Below, piece after piece: positions 1 through 10,450 of a DNA stretch of 64,000 bases (the first letter of the stretch is position 1; each line of letters starts with the position of its first letter). Source of the DNA: Dastarcus helophoroides (lineage: Eukaryota; Arthropoda; Insecta; Coleoptera; Bothrideridae); assembly GCA_028583605.1 (NCBI GenBank), contig CM053328.1:5773304-5837303 (forward strand), read 5' to 3'. A program made the translations under genes and the position numbers. The notes beneath the pieces are model-generated. The model was not told the DNA's origin. It saw nothing but the letters and a program-made list of their open reading frames with translations, and made no database searches.

Positions 1-720
1 TTTAAAATATCTTTGCAAAAAAGTCGAAATTTTTTGGTTTTTACAAAATGTTAAAATTTTTATAGAGCTTTCATGGTTTTTTCCAAACATTTGTTGTCAA
101 AACAACAAAATAAAATGAACTTTAAATTGTTAAAGTGTCGTGAAAAAACTTGACACTTTTGAAGCAAATTAGAGGAACACAAAGAAAAATCGGGAGAAGT
201 TATAATTTCTAGAAGAAGTTTTAAGAACGACACTTTTAGGAAAAATCGAAATTTGGAGAAAATTTCTTTTTATAAAATTTTTAGGAAAAATGAAAACTTT
301 GTGAAAAAAATCAAAAGTTCCTAAAAAAATCGAAATATTTGAAAACAACTCAACATTTTTATATGAAATGAGATTTGAGGTAAAAATTTGAAGATACCGC
401 ATTAACCTATTTTTTGGAGAAATAGTAAAATGCGAGATGAGTTGGATTTAGATTTTTTCTTAAAATTGTAATTATTTTCCTAAAATGCTAACATTTTCAA
501 AGAAATTTGAGTTTTTTTTAACATTTTAATTCCTGCTCGAAATATTGATTTCTTTCTTAAAACTTTTACCAAAACTAGTTTATGAAAATGTGATTTTGAT
601 CAAAATTAAAAATAAAATAGGTTTTTAAATGTCGTAACTTCGTGAAAGAAACCTTAAATTTCTTTAAAAACAAAACAGAAAAAATTTAAAATTTCTGCAA
701 CAAATTGTGAAATAAGTGTT
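1..720. other. AT-rich intergenic or intronic DNA, no gene seen
   Basis: Degenerate A/T-rich DNA with scattered 'cgaaattt' and 'tttcgat' words, the same low-complexity background that recurs through the window. The longest open frames here are rich in F, K, N and I and match no protein family I know. It may be intronic to the SLC17-like gene whose first exons lie at 1765-2088, since that gene runs leftward and its remaining exons are not seen. Confidence 0.6.
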
Positions 721-756
721 CATGCAACGGACTGGTCCTTGGTTATCTTCAAAAAT

Positions 757-900
757 TGAAACACAGAACTTGTCCCCTGAAACCAAGAAAAATTAAAAAA
801 ACACAACAAAGGTTGCTCTAACGCTGTCGAAACGCGTTAGAGCAACCTTTGTTGTGTTTTTTAATTTTTCTTGGTTTCAGGGGACAGGTTCTGTGTTTCA
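757..900. mobile_element. Foldback (hairpin) MITE, copy 1
   Basis: Two arms of about 67 bp, 757-824 and 833-900, are almost perfect reverse complements around an 8-nt loop, so a single strand folds into a long hairpin. The arm tips read 'tgaaacacagaac' and 'gttctgtgtttca'. The centre carries 'gcgttagagcaacc'. The same words recur in related copies at about 29,405, 58,375 and 62,791, so this is a dispersed non-autonomous family. No coding capacity; the mobilising transposase is unknown. Confidence 0.85.
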
Positions 901-902
901 AA

Positions 903-1764
903 TAAGTGTTCAGAAAATCTTGAAGAAGAAACTTGTAAGCGAAATTGGGGGTGCTGCAGTTCCTCAGTGCCTATACGCCAGCCGCCACTGATCGATGATC
1001 AAAGTAGCCATTTCAAGAAGAAAATCCAAATACTTTAAATTCAAACTACCTCAAATTTCGAAAAAAAATTAATCCCAGAAAAACTCAAAATTCCCAAAAT
1101 ATTGGGTTGTTCTTGTATCGCGTTCGAATTCGTTTTAAGCAATTCGTTCAAAATTTTAAAAATTCATAATTTAAAAATTCTGATTCGTTCTAGAAATTTG
1201 AGGAAAAGGCCAATTTTCGAAAAGTCTAATTTACGAAAATTCGGAGTTTCAAGAAAGTCTAAATTTTAAAAGAGGGTGGAAATTTTCAAAAAAAGTCGAC
1301 ATTTCCAAAAAATGGACGATATTTTCGAAAAGGATCGACATTTTCAAAATGAGGTTTTGAAAAAGGTCCAACTTTTCAAAATAGTTTTAAATAAAGTCAG
1401 AAATTCGAGAAAAAGTCGAGATTGTTAAAAAAATTGAAATTCTGAAAAAGTTCTGGAATCTCAAAAAAGTTGAAGTTTAAAAAAAAACATTCAGATAAAA
1501 ATGTTTACCTAAAAGGCAGATTTTCGGTAATAGGACGAAATTTTCGAGAGAAAATTTCGTCTTATTATTATTAGTCTAAGCACCTCCCCCCGGCCCCAAG
1601 AAAAATAACATAAGCACCGTTTACGTTAATTTATATTTAGTTCCCCCGCCCAAGGTGTTAGAAAAAAAACAGTCTAGTGTGGCCAACTTCAAATAGAGGT
1701 GACAAGGTGACAGAATATTTAGGAAAATCCCTATAAACAAGACAAAATTGTTAAATATACTTAC
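903..1764. other. AT-rich degenerate repeat, no gene seen
   Basis: Short tandem-like 'aaaagtcgaaatttt' words, with a brief C-rich tract near 1586. No exon-like open frame with splice sites was found on either strand, although later exons of the SLC17-like gene would be expected to the left. Confidence 0.55.
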
Positions 1765-1940
1765 ATCAGGCAGTGGCCCTGCCGAATCATTGCCGCTGCT
1801 GCCTTTAAGACATTCGGGTTTCAGAGTTTTTTTATCGCGCACCATCGCCACAATTATCAATGATATTTGGACTCGAAACATGTAATTTACAAATGTGGTC
1901 ATAAATACCATAAAAGCGATCCATAATCTGAATGGCACTT
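1765..1940 (-). CDS. SLC17-type (sialin / phosphate cotransporter-like) transporter, coding exon 2
   Basis: Exon of a major-facilitator anion transporter of the plasma or lysosomal membrane. It starts after a 'tttttcag' acceptor (AG at 1942-1941) and ends at a strong donor 'gtaagtata' (GT at 1764-1763). The encoded peptide starts VPFRLWIAFMVF and contains 'FVNYMFRVQISLIIVAMV'. This matches the first transmembrane helix of SLC17 members and their hallmark R-V-N-L-S-x-A-I-V-A-M motif, with Q-I replacing N-L. After the helix comes a hydrophilic segment (KTLKPECLKGSSGND), as expected for the first extracytosolic loop. The exon is in phase with the short ATG-bearing exon at 2085-2088. Later exons are absent from the 1.7 kb to the left, so the gene probably runs off the window. 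Substrate cannot be assigned. Confidence 0.65.
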
Positions 1941-2084
1941 CTGAAAAATCCATAAAATTTAACGTTAGTTATCATTTCGATTTCCGACATGCGTTTAGGT
2001 TATTTTTATTTTGGTTAATCAGTATATATTTAAAATAGTTTCAGAAGAGACAATAATCACATAAATACCTATTATGATACTTAC

Positions 2085-2088
2085 TCAT
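2085..2088 (-). CDS. SLC17-type transporter, first coding exon (ATG A)
   Basis: The minus strand reads ATG A followed at once by the donor 'gtaagtatc'. Joined to the acceptor at 1940, this gives M-K-V-P-F-R-L-W in frame. Insect SLC17 proteins commonly begin with M-K-x-P and a short basic segment before helix 1. The exon therefore contributes only four coding nucleotides plus 5' UTR. The call rests on phase agreement, donor quality and family start pattern; it is an inference without transcript data. Confidence 0.5.
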
Positions 2089-2496
2089 TTCGTAAAATGA
2101 GGCAAAATGTCTACAAAATTATTCAAAAACCATGCGTACAAAATGTTAAAACTGAACAATTAAAAAAATAACGACATTTAATTTGTCAAAAAGACAATAG
2201 ATTGTTTTTTCGATTTCATTTTTTATTTGGTTGCTTGATACTAATTCATCAACACTTTTGGTCGAGAGTCAAGCATATAAAATGTAAACCTTAAATGAGA
2301 TCACTAATGGATACATTTTTTACTATTTGTTGCATTTCTATTACTAAGATTTTAAACTAAAATATTTACTAATTAGAATTTGACGATCTACACATCGAAA
2401 AATTTAAAAAGTATTCATGAATGAATTAGTGGTGTAGATAAGGTGGGGATTGTTGTGTGGGTTTTAAAGAAACAGGTAACACTTATTTAAAAGAAT

Positions 2497-3440
2497 CAGG
2501 CCCGTAACCAAGGGAGGCTAGGGGGCTGCAGCCCCCCCCCCCGAAATTTTTTGGCTTCACACTAGATAGAACTGAATTTTCCAGACGTGCAACATTTTTA
2601 AAACCCATTTTTAATGGATAGACCAGGTTAGAAGCCTTCAAAAACGATAAAAAGTGAAAAAAAATTATAGTAGGATGAAACCTATTAGAAAAGGAAGATA
2701 ATGCAACAAAAATGGAAGGAAAAATAAATTACTGGCGATCTGAGATCGGGAAGAGGTAGGGGGTGAGTTTTTAAGGGTAAAAAACGGTTTATCTCGATTT
2801 CTGGCAAAAACTACAAATCCTATGGAAAAAAAGTAAATGGCAAAGTTGTAGGTAATAAGAAGAGCTACAACCTTTGTATCTATACTTTTTTAACATAACC
2901 TCAAAATTCACGTAAAAAATTCAAAAAACCAGGTTTATGGTTTTTTATTTTTCTTTTACAAAAAAAAAAAAATTTTCACAAAACTTGGTGAAAACTTACC
3001 TTTTTATATCCCAAAGACAGTGTAATTTTTTTGGTTTGAAATATTAATTTTTTCACCTTATTTTGACTCAATATCGAAAAAGCACCCTAATTTTCAATCG
3101 AAAAATCTCACATTAAAATTTTAGCTTTTTCAAAAAACTCGGTGGGCTTTTTGTTCGTTGAAACGTCTACTTTCTGATCGTGTAAAAAAATATACATTAC
3201 TGTGGTAAATCTTGTAAGAAAATTCAAAAAAACGAAAAGTACTCAAATTCGAATTTTTTTTTATTTTTATGTACAATTTTGAGCTATTTGTTAAAATTTA
3301 TTCTTTAATTATTTGAAAATCGTAAGATTCCATTTTACATTGATAAACAAAAAAATTACAAATCCAAAAAACATAAAGATTGCAAAAAATATAGTTCTTT
3401 TAAATGTTGAAGATTGGATTTTAAGAGGATTTAATCTAGC
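2497..3440. repeat. Probable decayed DNA-transposon-type repeat
   Basis: It begins 'CAGGCCCGTAACC' followed by a G-rich then a C11 tract, which resembles the end of some hAT-type elements in insects (CAG terminus with G/C-rich subterminal DNA). The following kilobase is non-coding in all frames and different in texture from the 'ttcgac' background. No matching opposite terminus was found, so the right limit is arbitrary. Confidence 0.35.
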
Positions 3441-3445
3441 TAAAC

Positions 3446-4196
3446 ATCAGTAGAAATACCAATACTTGGCAAAGAAGATAGAAAATATCCAAAAATCGAC
3501 TTCTTCAAAAAGAGTCGGGATTTTTAGAGAGATATCTGTCTACTGTTGACTATCGAAATGCGTTAGAGCAGGGATGAGCAACCTTTTTTTACAGCGGGCC
3601 AATTACAAGGCTAAAAATTTTGCGAGGTCCGCATCTAAGAAAAATATAAATGCTGGGGCCCTTGCACCCCCTCCCTCTGGTTCAAGCAGCAAATTGAAAA
3701 TTTGTATTTATTCAATTGGAGGACTTTCCAATTCTTTAGAATTCATCCTTTCCTTGAGACATTTTTTCGAAATTTCTACCTTTTTCTCAAATTTTGTATA
3801 TTTTTTTACAAAATTTATATATTTTTTTACAAAATTTGACTTTTTCTTTTAAGATTTTGCATTTATTCATAAAATTTGCCTTCTTTTATCAAATAGGACT
3901 GTCAAAATTTTGAATTTAAAAGCCCCTCGTTTTTTTTTATGAAATTTCGTCATTTCTCGAAATTCGACTTTTCCTGAAAATTTGGCCTGTTTTTTATTTC
4001 TGAAAATGTCAGCTTGTTTATTAAAATTTGCCTTTTTTTTCGAAATCTGGTCGATCTTTTGACAAAAAGGTATATTTTTTAGAAATTTAAAATTTTTGTG
4101 AAAGGACAAAAATTGCTTTGTAAATTTCAACCGTTTTTTAATCCAAATTTCTGGTAGTTTCAACTTGTTTGTCAAAATTTCGATGACACAATATTT
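3446..4196. repeat. Dispersed hAT-like repeat, copy A, left part
   Basis: From 3446 the sequence matches 50,803 onward for roughly 700 bp. The shared part includes about 120 bp upstream, the hAT-like terminus 'CAGGGATGAGCAACC' (about 3567) and the subterminal 'gcgggcc' and 'gcttgcacccc' words. Copy A is interrupted at 4196 by a non-LTR element and resumes at 8512. It has no transposase, so it is a non-autonomous relic. Confidence 0.75.
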
Positions 4197-4436
4197 ATTT
4201 ATTTATTTATTTATATATATAGACTTAAGTCTAAAGTGGAAAAATACTTACATACTTAAAAATATAGCATGATAAAAATAAGAACCTAATAATTTAAATG
4301 GTATTACATAAAAAAAAAGAAAATGTATAACAAATAAAAAATCCTAATGAATAAAAATAACAGAAATAAAAATAAAATAAAAGGAATCCAATAATTTGGT
4401 GTACAGAATTAATATTAATTTATTGAATAACAATAC

Positions 4437-7400
4437 TTACGTAACTCTAAGTAACTGTCTTTTTATACGCGGAGAACTTAAATTGTCAAGAAATATATCT
4501 ATATTTTGCGGAAGGCTATTAGACAAGAGAATGCATCGAAACAATGGGCTGTTATAATGGTGCAAAGTGGATGGGATAATATGAGAAAATGCCATGGGAT
4601 AGCGTGTGTTAGGTCGCGGAACATGAAAGTCAATTTGTCGCAACAAATCCTCGAACCTTATTTCACCAGTAACAATTCTTTGAAAAAGTATTAAGCAGTG
4701 CATATTTCTGCGGCTGGTTAAAGGTACTTCATTGACCATATTTAGCAGCCACCAATAATCACAGTTCCGCTCTGGATAATTTCCATACATTTTAAGAAAT
4801 ACATATTTTGCAAATTTCCTATTAATTCCTTCCAGCAGATTGTTGTAATTTTCATAGTAAGGACTCCAGACCTGACAACAGTACTCGAGTTTAGACCTTA
4901 CTAGCGAATAATATAATGCTTTTATACAGTGAATGCTTGTGAAGCCTCTCGTGTTTCTAAATACAAAACCTAATACTTTTGTGGCTTGCCTCCAAACTTG
5001 TAAAATATGAGGTATAAATGTGAGCTGCGCATCCATAATAACTCCCAAATCAGTCATTTGGGTGCATCTGTCAATAACTTGGCCCTCGATCAAATAATGA
5101 CAATTTATAGGATTCTGAATCCTGGAGAAGGTTAATATTTTACATTTCTTTTTATTGAGTGCCAGTCCATTACAGTCACACCAACTTTGCAGAGAATCTA
5201 AATCATCTTGCAAAATAGAGCAATCATTTATGTTCGTTATTATTTTAGCAATTTTTAGGTCATCCGCGTATATAAAAGTTCTACATTTTAAACCTACAAC
5301 TACATCATTAAAGAAGATATTAAACAATAATGGACCAAAGTTGGAACCTTGTCCTACTCCGCTGGTTGGAAAGTAAGGATTAGATCTAAATCCGCCGTGT
5401 GACACAATTTGTTGTTTATTGGTTATAGTCGATTTTATTAAATTAACTAACGAGCTACTTAAACCAAATAGACGCAATTTCTTTAACAGTATACAATGAT
5501 GAACTTTATCGAATGCTTTCGACAAATCTGTGTATATCGCATCAACTTGTAATCGCTTATCAAGAGCATTCGATACATATTGCGTAAATTCCATTAAGTT
5601 TGTAGTAGTCGATTTGCCGATTACGAATCCATGTTGTTCTGCTGTTAAATTAGAAAGACTTGGATGATTTAATGCATCATATATAACACACTCAAAACGT
5701 TTAGCGACATTCGACATCAATGCCACTGGTCTATAATTTTTTATATCCGCTCTATCGCCAGATTTGTGTATGGGTATGATGTATAAAGTTTTCCATTGGG
5801 TGGGAACCAAACAAGAATTTAAAATTAGATTAAAAATATGTTTCAATGGTAAGATCAGGAAATTGATGCAATCGACAATCAAAAAAGCCGGTAAATTATC
5901 GGTCCCAGTAACATTATTAGGTTTAATACGTTTAACAGCTTTTAAGATATCTACTTCACATATTGTATTCAAGCTTAGATTAAGATTGTTAGCTATCTCG
6001 ACATCAACATTGAGAGATGGACAGCAATTTTGCAGACAGTACTCACACCGGATTGTACCAAGATCAACACACCCACTATCACAAGAATGATTGGGTCCTT
6101 GCGCAAAGGTTGAAGAAAAATAATCCGCAAAACCATTAACGATGTCTTGCTCAGCTGTCAGTATCTTATCATCATAAAACATGAGTCCAGGCATGGTAGC
6201 GCCTTTCCTTTTTTAGTTAATGAATGACCAGAATTTTTTGGGATGAGCCTGTAAAGTATTTTCAGAATTCTGGATAAACTGCTGAAATTCGATTCGACAT
6301 TCATATTTAATTTCTCTTCTTAATTGCTTCAATAAATTAAGGTGGTATAGAGATTTAGATTTTCTGTAAATATTCCAGTGTTTATTCTTATTATGGATTT
6401 TCTGAATTATGCTTTTGGTGAACCAAACTGGATAATTTTTCTGACGACCTTTTTTCGAACATAACGGTACGTGCTGCACGAATATATCATGCAATTTGTT
6501 AAAAAACTGATCGCTTGCAATTTGAGGATCAGATATATCTAAAATTGATGTCCAGTTTATATTCGCTATAGATAGGTAGAGATCAACTAAATTCGCTTTA
6601 TAAAAATTAAACCTTGGTAATGTCTCATTATTTATAAACCGCCGATCTGAGGTATCACTAACGTGTACCGTGACTTGTAAAGTTGGGTGATGTATGTCTT
6701 CTGCTACTAGTGGATATTCGCCTTTATTCGTAGTCACTTTTAGATTTTCCGCAGTAGTAATTAGGTCTAATAATCTCTGGTTAGTATTCAGAATATTGTT
6801 ATGTTGACAAAGATTATTTAGGGTAATAAACTGCAAGTAAGAATTATAAAGATTAGTAGTTCTGCCTTCAGATGTACATTCATACAATTCAGGAATATTG
6901 AAGTCTCCAATAATACATATATGCGAAGTAAAGTCAAGAGAAGTTTCCAGATAATCGAAAATTGTATTATATTCATTGATACCTAGCGAAGGAGGAATGT
7001 ATAAAGATATAATGCTGATTGAGAAACTATGATACTGCGCTTTAATCCCTACGAGTTCTATTGCTCGCACTGTAGATTCAATATCTAGCCTTGTAACAAA
7101 GGACTGATTTCTTAAAGCAATTAATACCCCTCCTCCTCGACCAAATTTCCTGTCTGCACGGAATACTTGAAATTGTGAGGAAAATAATTCCTCGGATAAG
7201 ACATCATCTTTTAACTACGTTTCTGCAAGTATTACAATGTCAGCATCACAACTGGAACAATTAACAGAAAATTCATTGATTTTAGAATTTAAACCTCTCA
7301 CATTTTGGTATATCATGATTATTTCAGAGTTAGATATTTTCGTACTTGATCGTTTTTTATAATCACAATTTTCACAATTAAAGAAGGTAGTGGTTTTATT

Positions 7401-7440
7401 GCAGATGCTACGGGTATTTTGATAATATACATTCGAATAC
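4437..7440 (-). pseudogene. CR1-like ORF2: endonuclease plus reverse transcriptase, two in-frame stops
   Basis: Order from the N-terminus: an AP-type endonuclease (N-V-R-G-L-N near 7300, 'GDFNIPEL' near 6905, the H-H-P-T end motif near 6690), then reverse transcriptase (PVALMSNVAKRFE; DLSKAFDKVHH; GVGQGSNFGPLLFNIFFND; the catalytic FIYADD near 5260) and a thumb region to the stop at 4437. A TAG at 7215-7217 replaces the tryptophan usual after L-A-E-T, and a TAA at 6213-6215 splits EN from RT; both lie in the same frame as the rest. Apart from these the frame is open, so two substitutions explain the loss. RT alone would remain if translation restarted at 6194. Confidence 0.85.
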
Positions 7441-7456
7441 GTACTGTTGGATCCTA

Positions 7457-8251
7457 TCAGTTTAAATCTTTCAGTTTGTTTACAACAATGCGGGGTACAC
7501 CATGAATATATTTAATAGAGAGTCCAGTTTCACCGTTCGCTTTTCTGGTATCAAGTTGCGCTTTAAGTTTCCGGTAATCGTCAATTTCCCTAGGAGTGCG
7601 ATCAGGCGAGATGATGATATTCTGTTGCTTATATCGAGGACTATTTCTGATTCCTTTTAGTATAGATGCGACTAACTCCTCATTTTCCAGTCTAATTTTG
7701 ATCGGTCGAGGTTTCACAGAGTTTGGGTTGAATTTACCAATTCTTATGGATTTCGGTATATTTGGGCTGTTATCTTTGAGTGACATTGAGCTCAAAAAAT
7801 CTTTAACACCGTTTATGTCATTACTTTTGCGATCTTCTATTGATGATGTGGGCGGTAATTCTGGAATATTGTAAAACATGATGTTTTTCTTACGATATTG
7901 TCTATCAGTGACCTCTTTTACTATCTCTTCTAGGCTTAACTCCCCGATTGACTCCGATTTAACTGATACTTGTTTTTTCAACTCTTCGATCGCGTCTTTA
8001 AGGTTATTAATAAGATCTATTAGATGGGGGATGACCTTACAGCAATCACAGTTGGCTTTGGTACTATTGTTTTCAGGAATTCGGCAGGTGTTACAAAACC
8101 ACTCTAGTCCTGCAGTACTCTTAAAAAGATCATATTGAGGTTTGGTCATGTCAATACATTTGATATGATGGGCAGAAAAACATTTCGAACATTTTAGTCC
8201 ATGAGCAGTTGGTGTGATTCCAGATTTACATGATACGCACATCTGCGGCAT
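7457..8251 (-). CDS. CR1-like ORF1 protein with PHD-type zinc finger
   Basis: 264-residue retrotransposon ORF1 product, expected to bind element RNA. Residues 4-56 form a Cys4-His-Cys3-type PHD finger (pairs C-V-S-C, C-S-K-C, the H-H-I-K-C core and a final W-F-C-N-T-C), the arrangement found in CR1-clade ORF1 proteins. Residues 75-110 are predicted coiled coil (LINNLKDAIEELKKQV), and the C-terminal half (about 118-260) is basic, probably nucleic-acid-binding, including R-K-K-N-I-M-F-Y-N. It opens with ATG and is intact. Alone it does not move the element; it serves the ORF2 product downstream, whose EN and RT domains carry stops. Confidence 0.85.
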   Translation of the reverse strand: MPQMCVSCKSGITPTAHGLKCSKCFSAHHIKCIDMTKPQYDLFKSTAGLEWFCNTCRIPENNSTKANCDCCKVIPHLIDLINNLKDAIEELKKQVSVKSESIGELSLEEIVKEVTDRQYRKKNIMFYNIPELPPTSSIEDRKSNDINGVKDFLSSMSLKDNSPNIPKSIRIGKFNPNSVKPRPIKIRLENEELVASILKGIRNSPRYKQQNIIISPDRTPREIDDYRKLKAQLDTRKANGETGLSIKYIHGVPRIVVNKLKDLN

Positions 8252-8511
8252 TTTATGTTGCTTATCAGTAACAGATAAGTGTTTTTGTTAAAATTTCAAG
8301 TAACAATACTGTGCTAATTACACAAATTTGCAAAATAACTGTTCACATACACCAGTCGCAAGATTACAACTTATGTAAGCACGTTTCACTATTTCCTAGC
8401 ACTATTTAGGTGTAAAGCGCACTTAATAACTCCGGGTAAAAACTACTGAAAAATCTGCAGTTTCAGAGAGCACAATTACTCGCATATATATCGACTAACT
8501 CTAACTCTAAC

Positions 8512-10000
8512 TATTTGACATTTTCTGACGCCTGTTGAGGCAAGGTAGGGAGCCTGTCTTCCTCTGACTCGTCCAGAGAGTCCAGAGAAAATAAATATTT
8601 GTTTTGCCCTTAAAATTTACTCTTTTTCTGAATTCCGAAGTTTCACTAAGATTAAATGCGTTTTCTCGAAATTTGAATCTCTTTTGCTAAATTTCTCTTA
8701 CAATATCGTCTTTATCTCGGGGTTTTGACTATTTTTGTTTGACTTTTTTTTAATTTGACTTTCTTTGAAAATTTTTTTGTCCATTTCAAAGTTTTCTCGA
8801 ATTTTTTTTTCAAATTCCCATATTTTTCTGAATATTTACTAAAAATTTCGATCTTTTAGATTCTCATTTTTTTAGAAATTCTAACTGTTTCCTAAAATTT
8901 GCCTTTTTCAGGAAATCTTGATTTTTATCTCCATATCCACTATTTAATATTTCAATAATTTTTTTCTTTTTTTTTTGGTAAAGTCGTCTTTTTTTTCAAA
9001 ATTTCGAATTTTTCTAAAATAGTCTTTTACCTAAAATTCGCCTGTTCCTCAAAATTTGAATTTTTCGAAATTTCCATTTTGTTTTCAAAATCCTACTTTT
9101 TGGACATTTTCAAAAATGGTTTATTTATTTCAAAATTTTGTCATTTTCTTGAATATTTGTCTTTTTCAATAAACGGCGACTTTTAGATCAAATAGTTTTA
9201 TGGTTTTGAAAATTGTTCACTTTTCTGTTGTTGTGAAAAATATTTTTGGGGATTTCGAGAAAAAGATTTCTTGTAAATTTAACATCTTTAAAAATTTTGA
9301 TTTTTTTTTTCGAATTTTGCACATTTCTCGACTTTTTGAGAAAGATTAGGTTTTTATTTTCAATATGATTGATTGAAAATTTCAACTTTTTAAATTTTCC
9401 TCTTAAAATTGGACATTCTTTTGAAAATTTGGAATATTTCCTAGAAAGTTCAATATTCAAAATTCTGAAGCTTAAAAAATCGAAACCAATTTAAAGAAAT
9501 TTCTAATTTTTTTCTGAAACGTTAGGAACGAAAATCTCTTCGAATATTCGATTTTTTTTATTCATTCGATTTCTTTGAATTTTTATATTTTTTATGTCGA
9601 TTTCCGAAGTTGCAAATTTCTGTCATGTTTTGAAAAAAAGTCATAATCGCAAGATTGTAAAAATTATTTTTACAAATCTCGACTTTTTCTTAAAACAACA
9701 AGCGAAAATCTAAGCAAGTTAAAATTTCAAAGGTTTTTGTCCAGACTTCAATTCAAAAATTCCACTTTATACATGCATATATTGCTAAATTAATCTTTTT
9801 GAAAATCTTGAAGTATTTATTTTAATTTCCCCTTTTCTGCCTGCGTACAAGAAAGAATAAAATTCTCTGATCCAAAAATCACATGTCCACGATATGGACG
9901 ATATAAAATAAAATTCAGAAATCCCATCAAATATGCTAACAATTATAAAAAATATGTGTTCAAAATTCTAAAGCTAAAGTTAAAATATTCTTTGCTTGGA
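8512..10000. repeat. Dispersed hAT-like repeat, copy A, right part
   Basis: Continues copy A after the inserted retrotransposon: 'tatttgacattttctgacg' followed by 'cctgttgaggcaagg' and an AT-rich body matching about 51,515-52,840. No open frame resembles a known protein; frames are F/K/N-rich. Homology becomes hard to follow after about 9770. From there to 10,276 the DNA is AT-rich and unassigned. Confidence 0.7.
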
Positions 10001-10276
10001 TTAAGAACTTACGTATTTTAGGCATTTTAAATTAATAAACAACAATCAATAAACATCAAATCACACAATTCACTCAGCCTTGAATAGAGCACTCAACAAA
10101 AATACCTAATAAATTGAGTTATCATCAATTAGGTGATAAAAGTTGATACAACATACATGACGCCAAAAATTGGAAAGTGAAAAAAAATTAAAGTTATAAC
10201 TCAATATATAATAGCATCAGAATTAGACAACTTACAAAAATAAAGCCAATCGCTCAAAAATGCAGATAATATAGAT

Positions 10277-10389
10277 CAGCGCTGTCCAACCTATCAAAGC
10301 CCGCGGGCCATATTTCCTTCACGAAACATTTCGGGGGCCAAAAAGTTGATAAATGAAAAGTCAGTTTATGTTAATTAAAAAAATATTTT
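10277..10389. mobile_element. hAT-type terminus (CAGCGCTGTCCAACC)
   Basis: 'CAGCGCTGTCCAACC' followed by G/C-rich 'cccgcgggcc' and 'gggggcc' words is a typical hAT end. Its likely partner is the hAT transposase relic at 14,692-15,406 on the minus strand, from which it is separated by the non-LTR element that starts at about 10,390. The other terminus was not identified. Confidence 0.5.
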
Positions 10390-10450
10390 ATTTATATATA
10401 TATAATCAATTCCCTTATACCGTAAGGTGTCGGGATTGGTATTCTCTATT

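Larger units (their letters stand above)
4197..8511 (-). mobile_element. CR1-like non-LTR retrotransposon, nearly full length
   Basis: Reads right to left: 5' leader (about 8511-8252), ORF1 with a PHD finger (8251-7457), ORF2 endonuclease and reverse transcriptase (about 7440-4437), then a short 3' region ending in a (TAAA)n tail, seen as 'atttatttattt' on the plus strand at about 4193-4213. 5' 'tattt' words flank it at 4192-4196 and 8512-8516, a plausible target duplication. The uninterrupted relative at about 51,510-51,525 lacks all of it. ORF2 has two in-frame stops and no frameshift, so the insertion is fairly young but probably dead. Confidence 0.85.
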
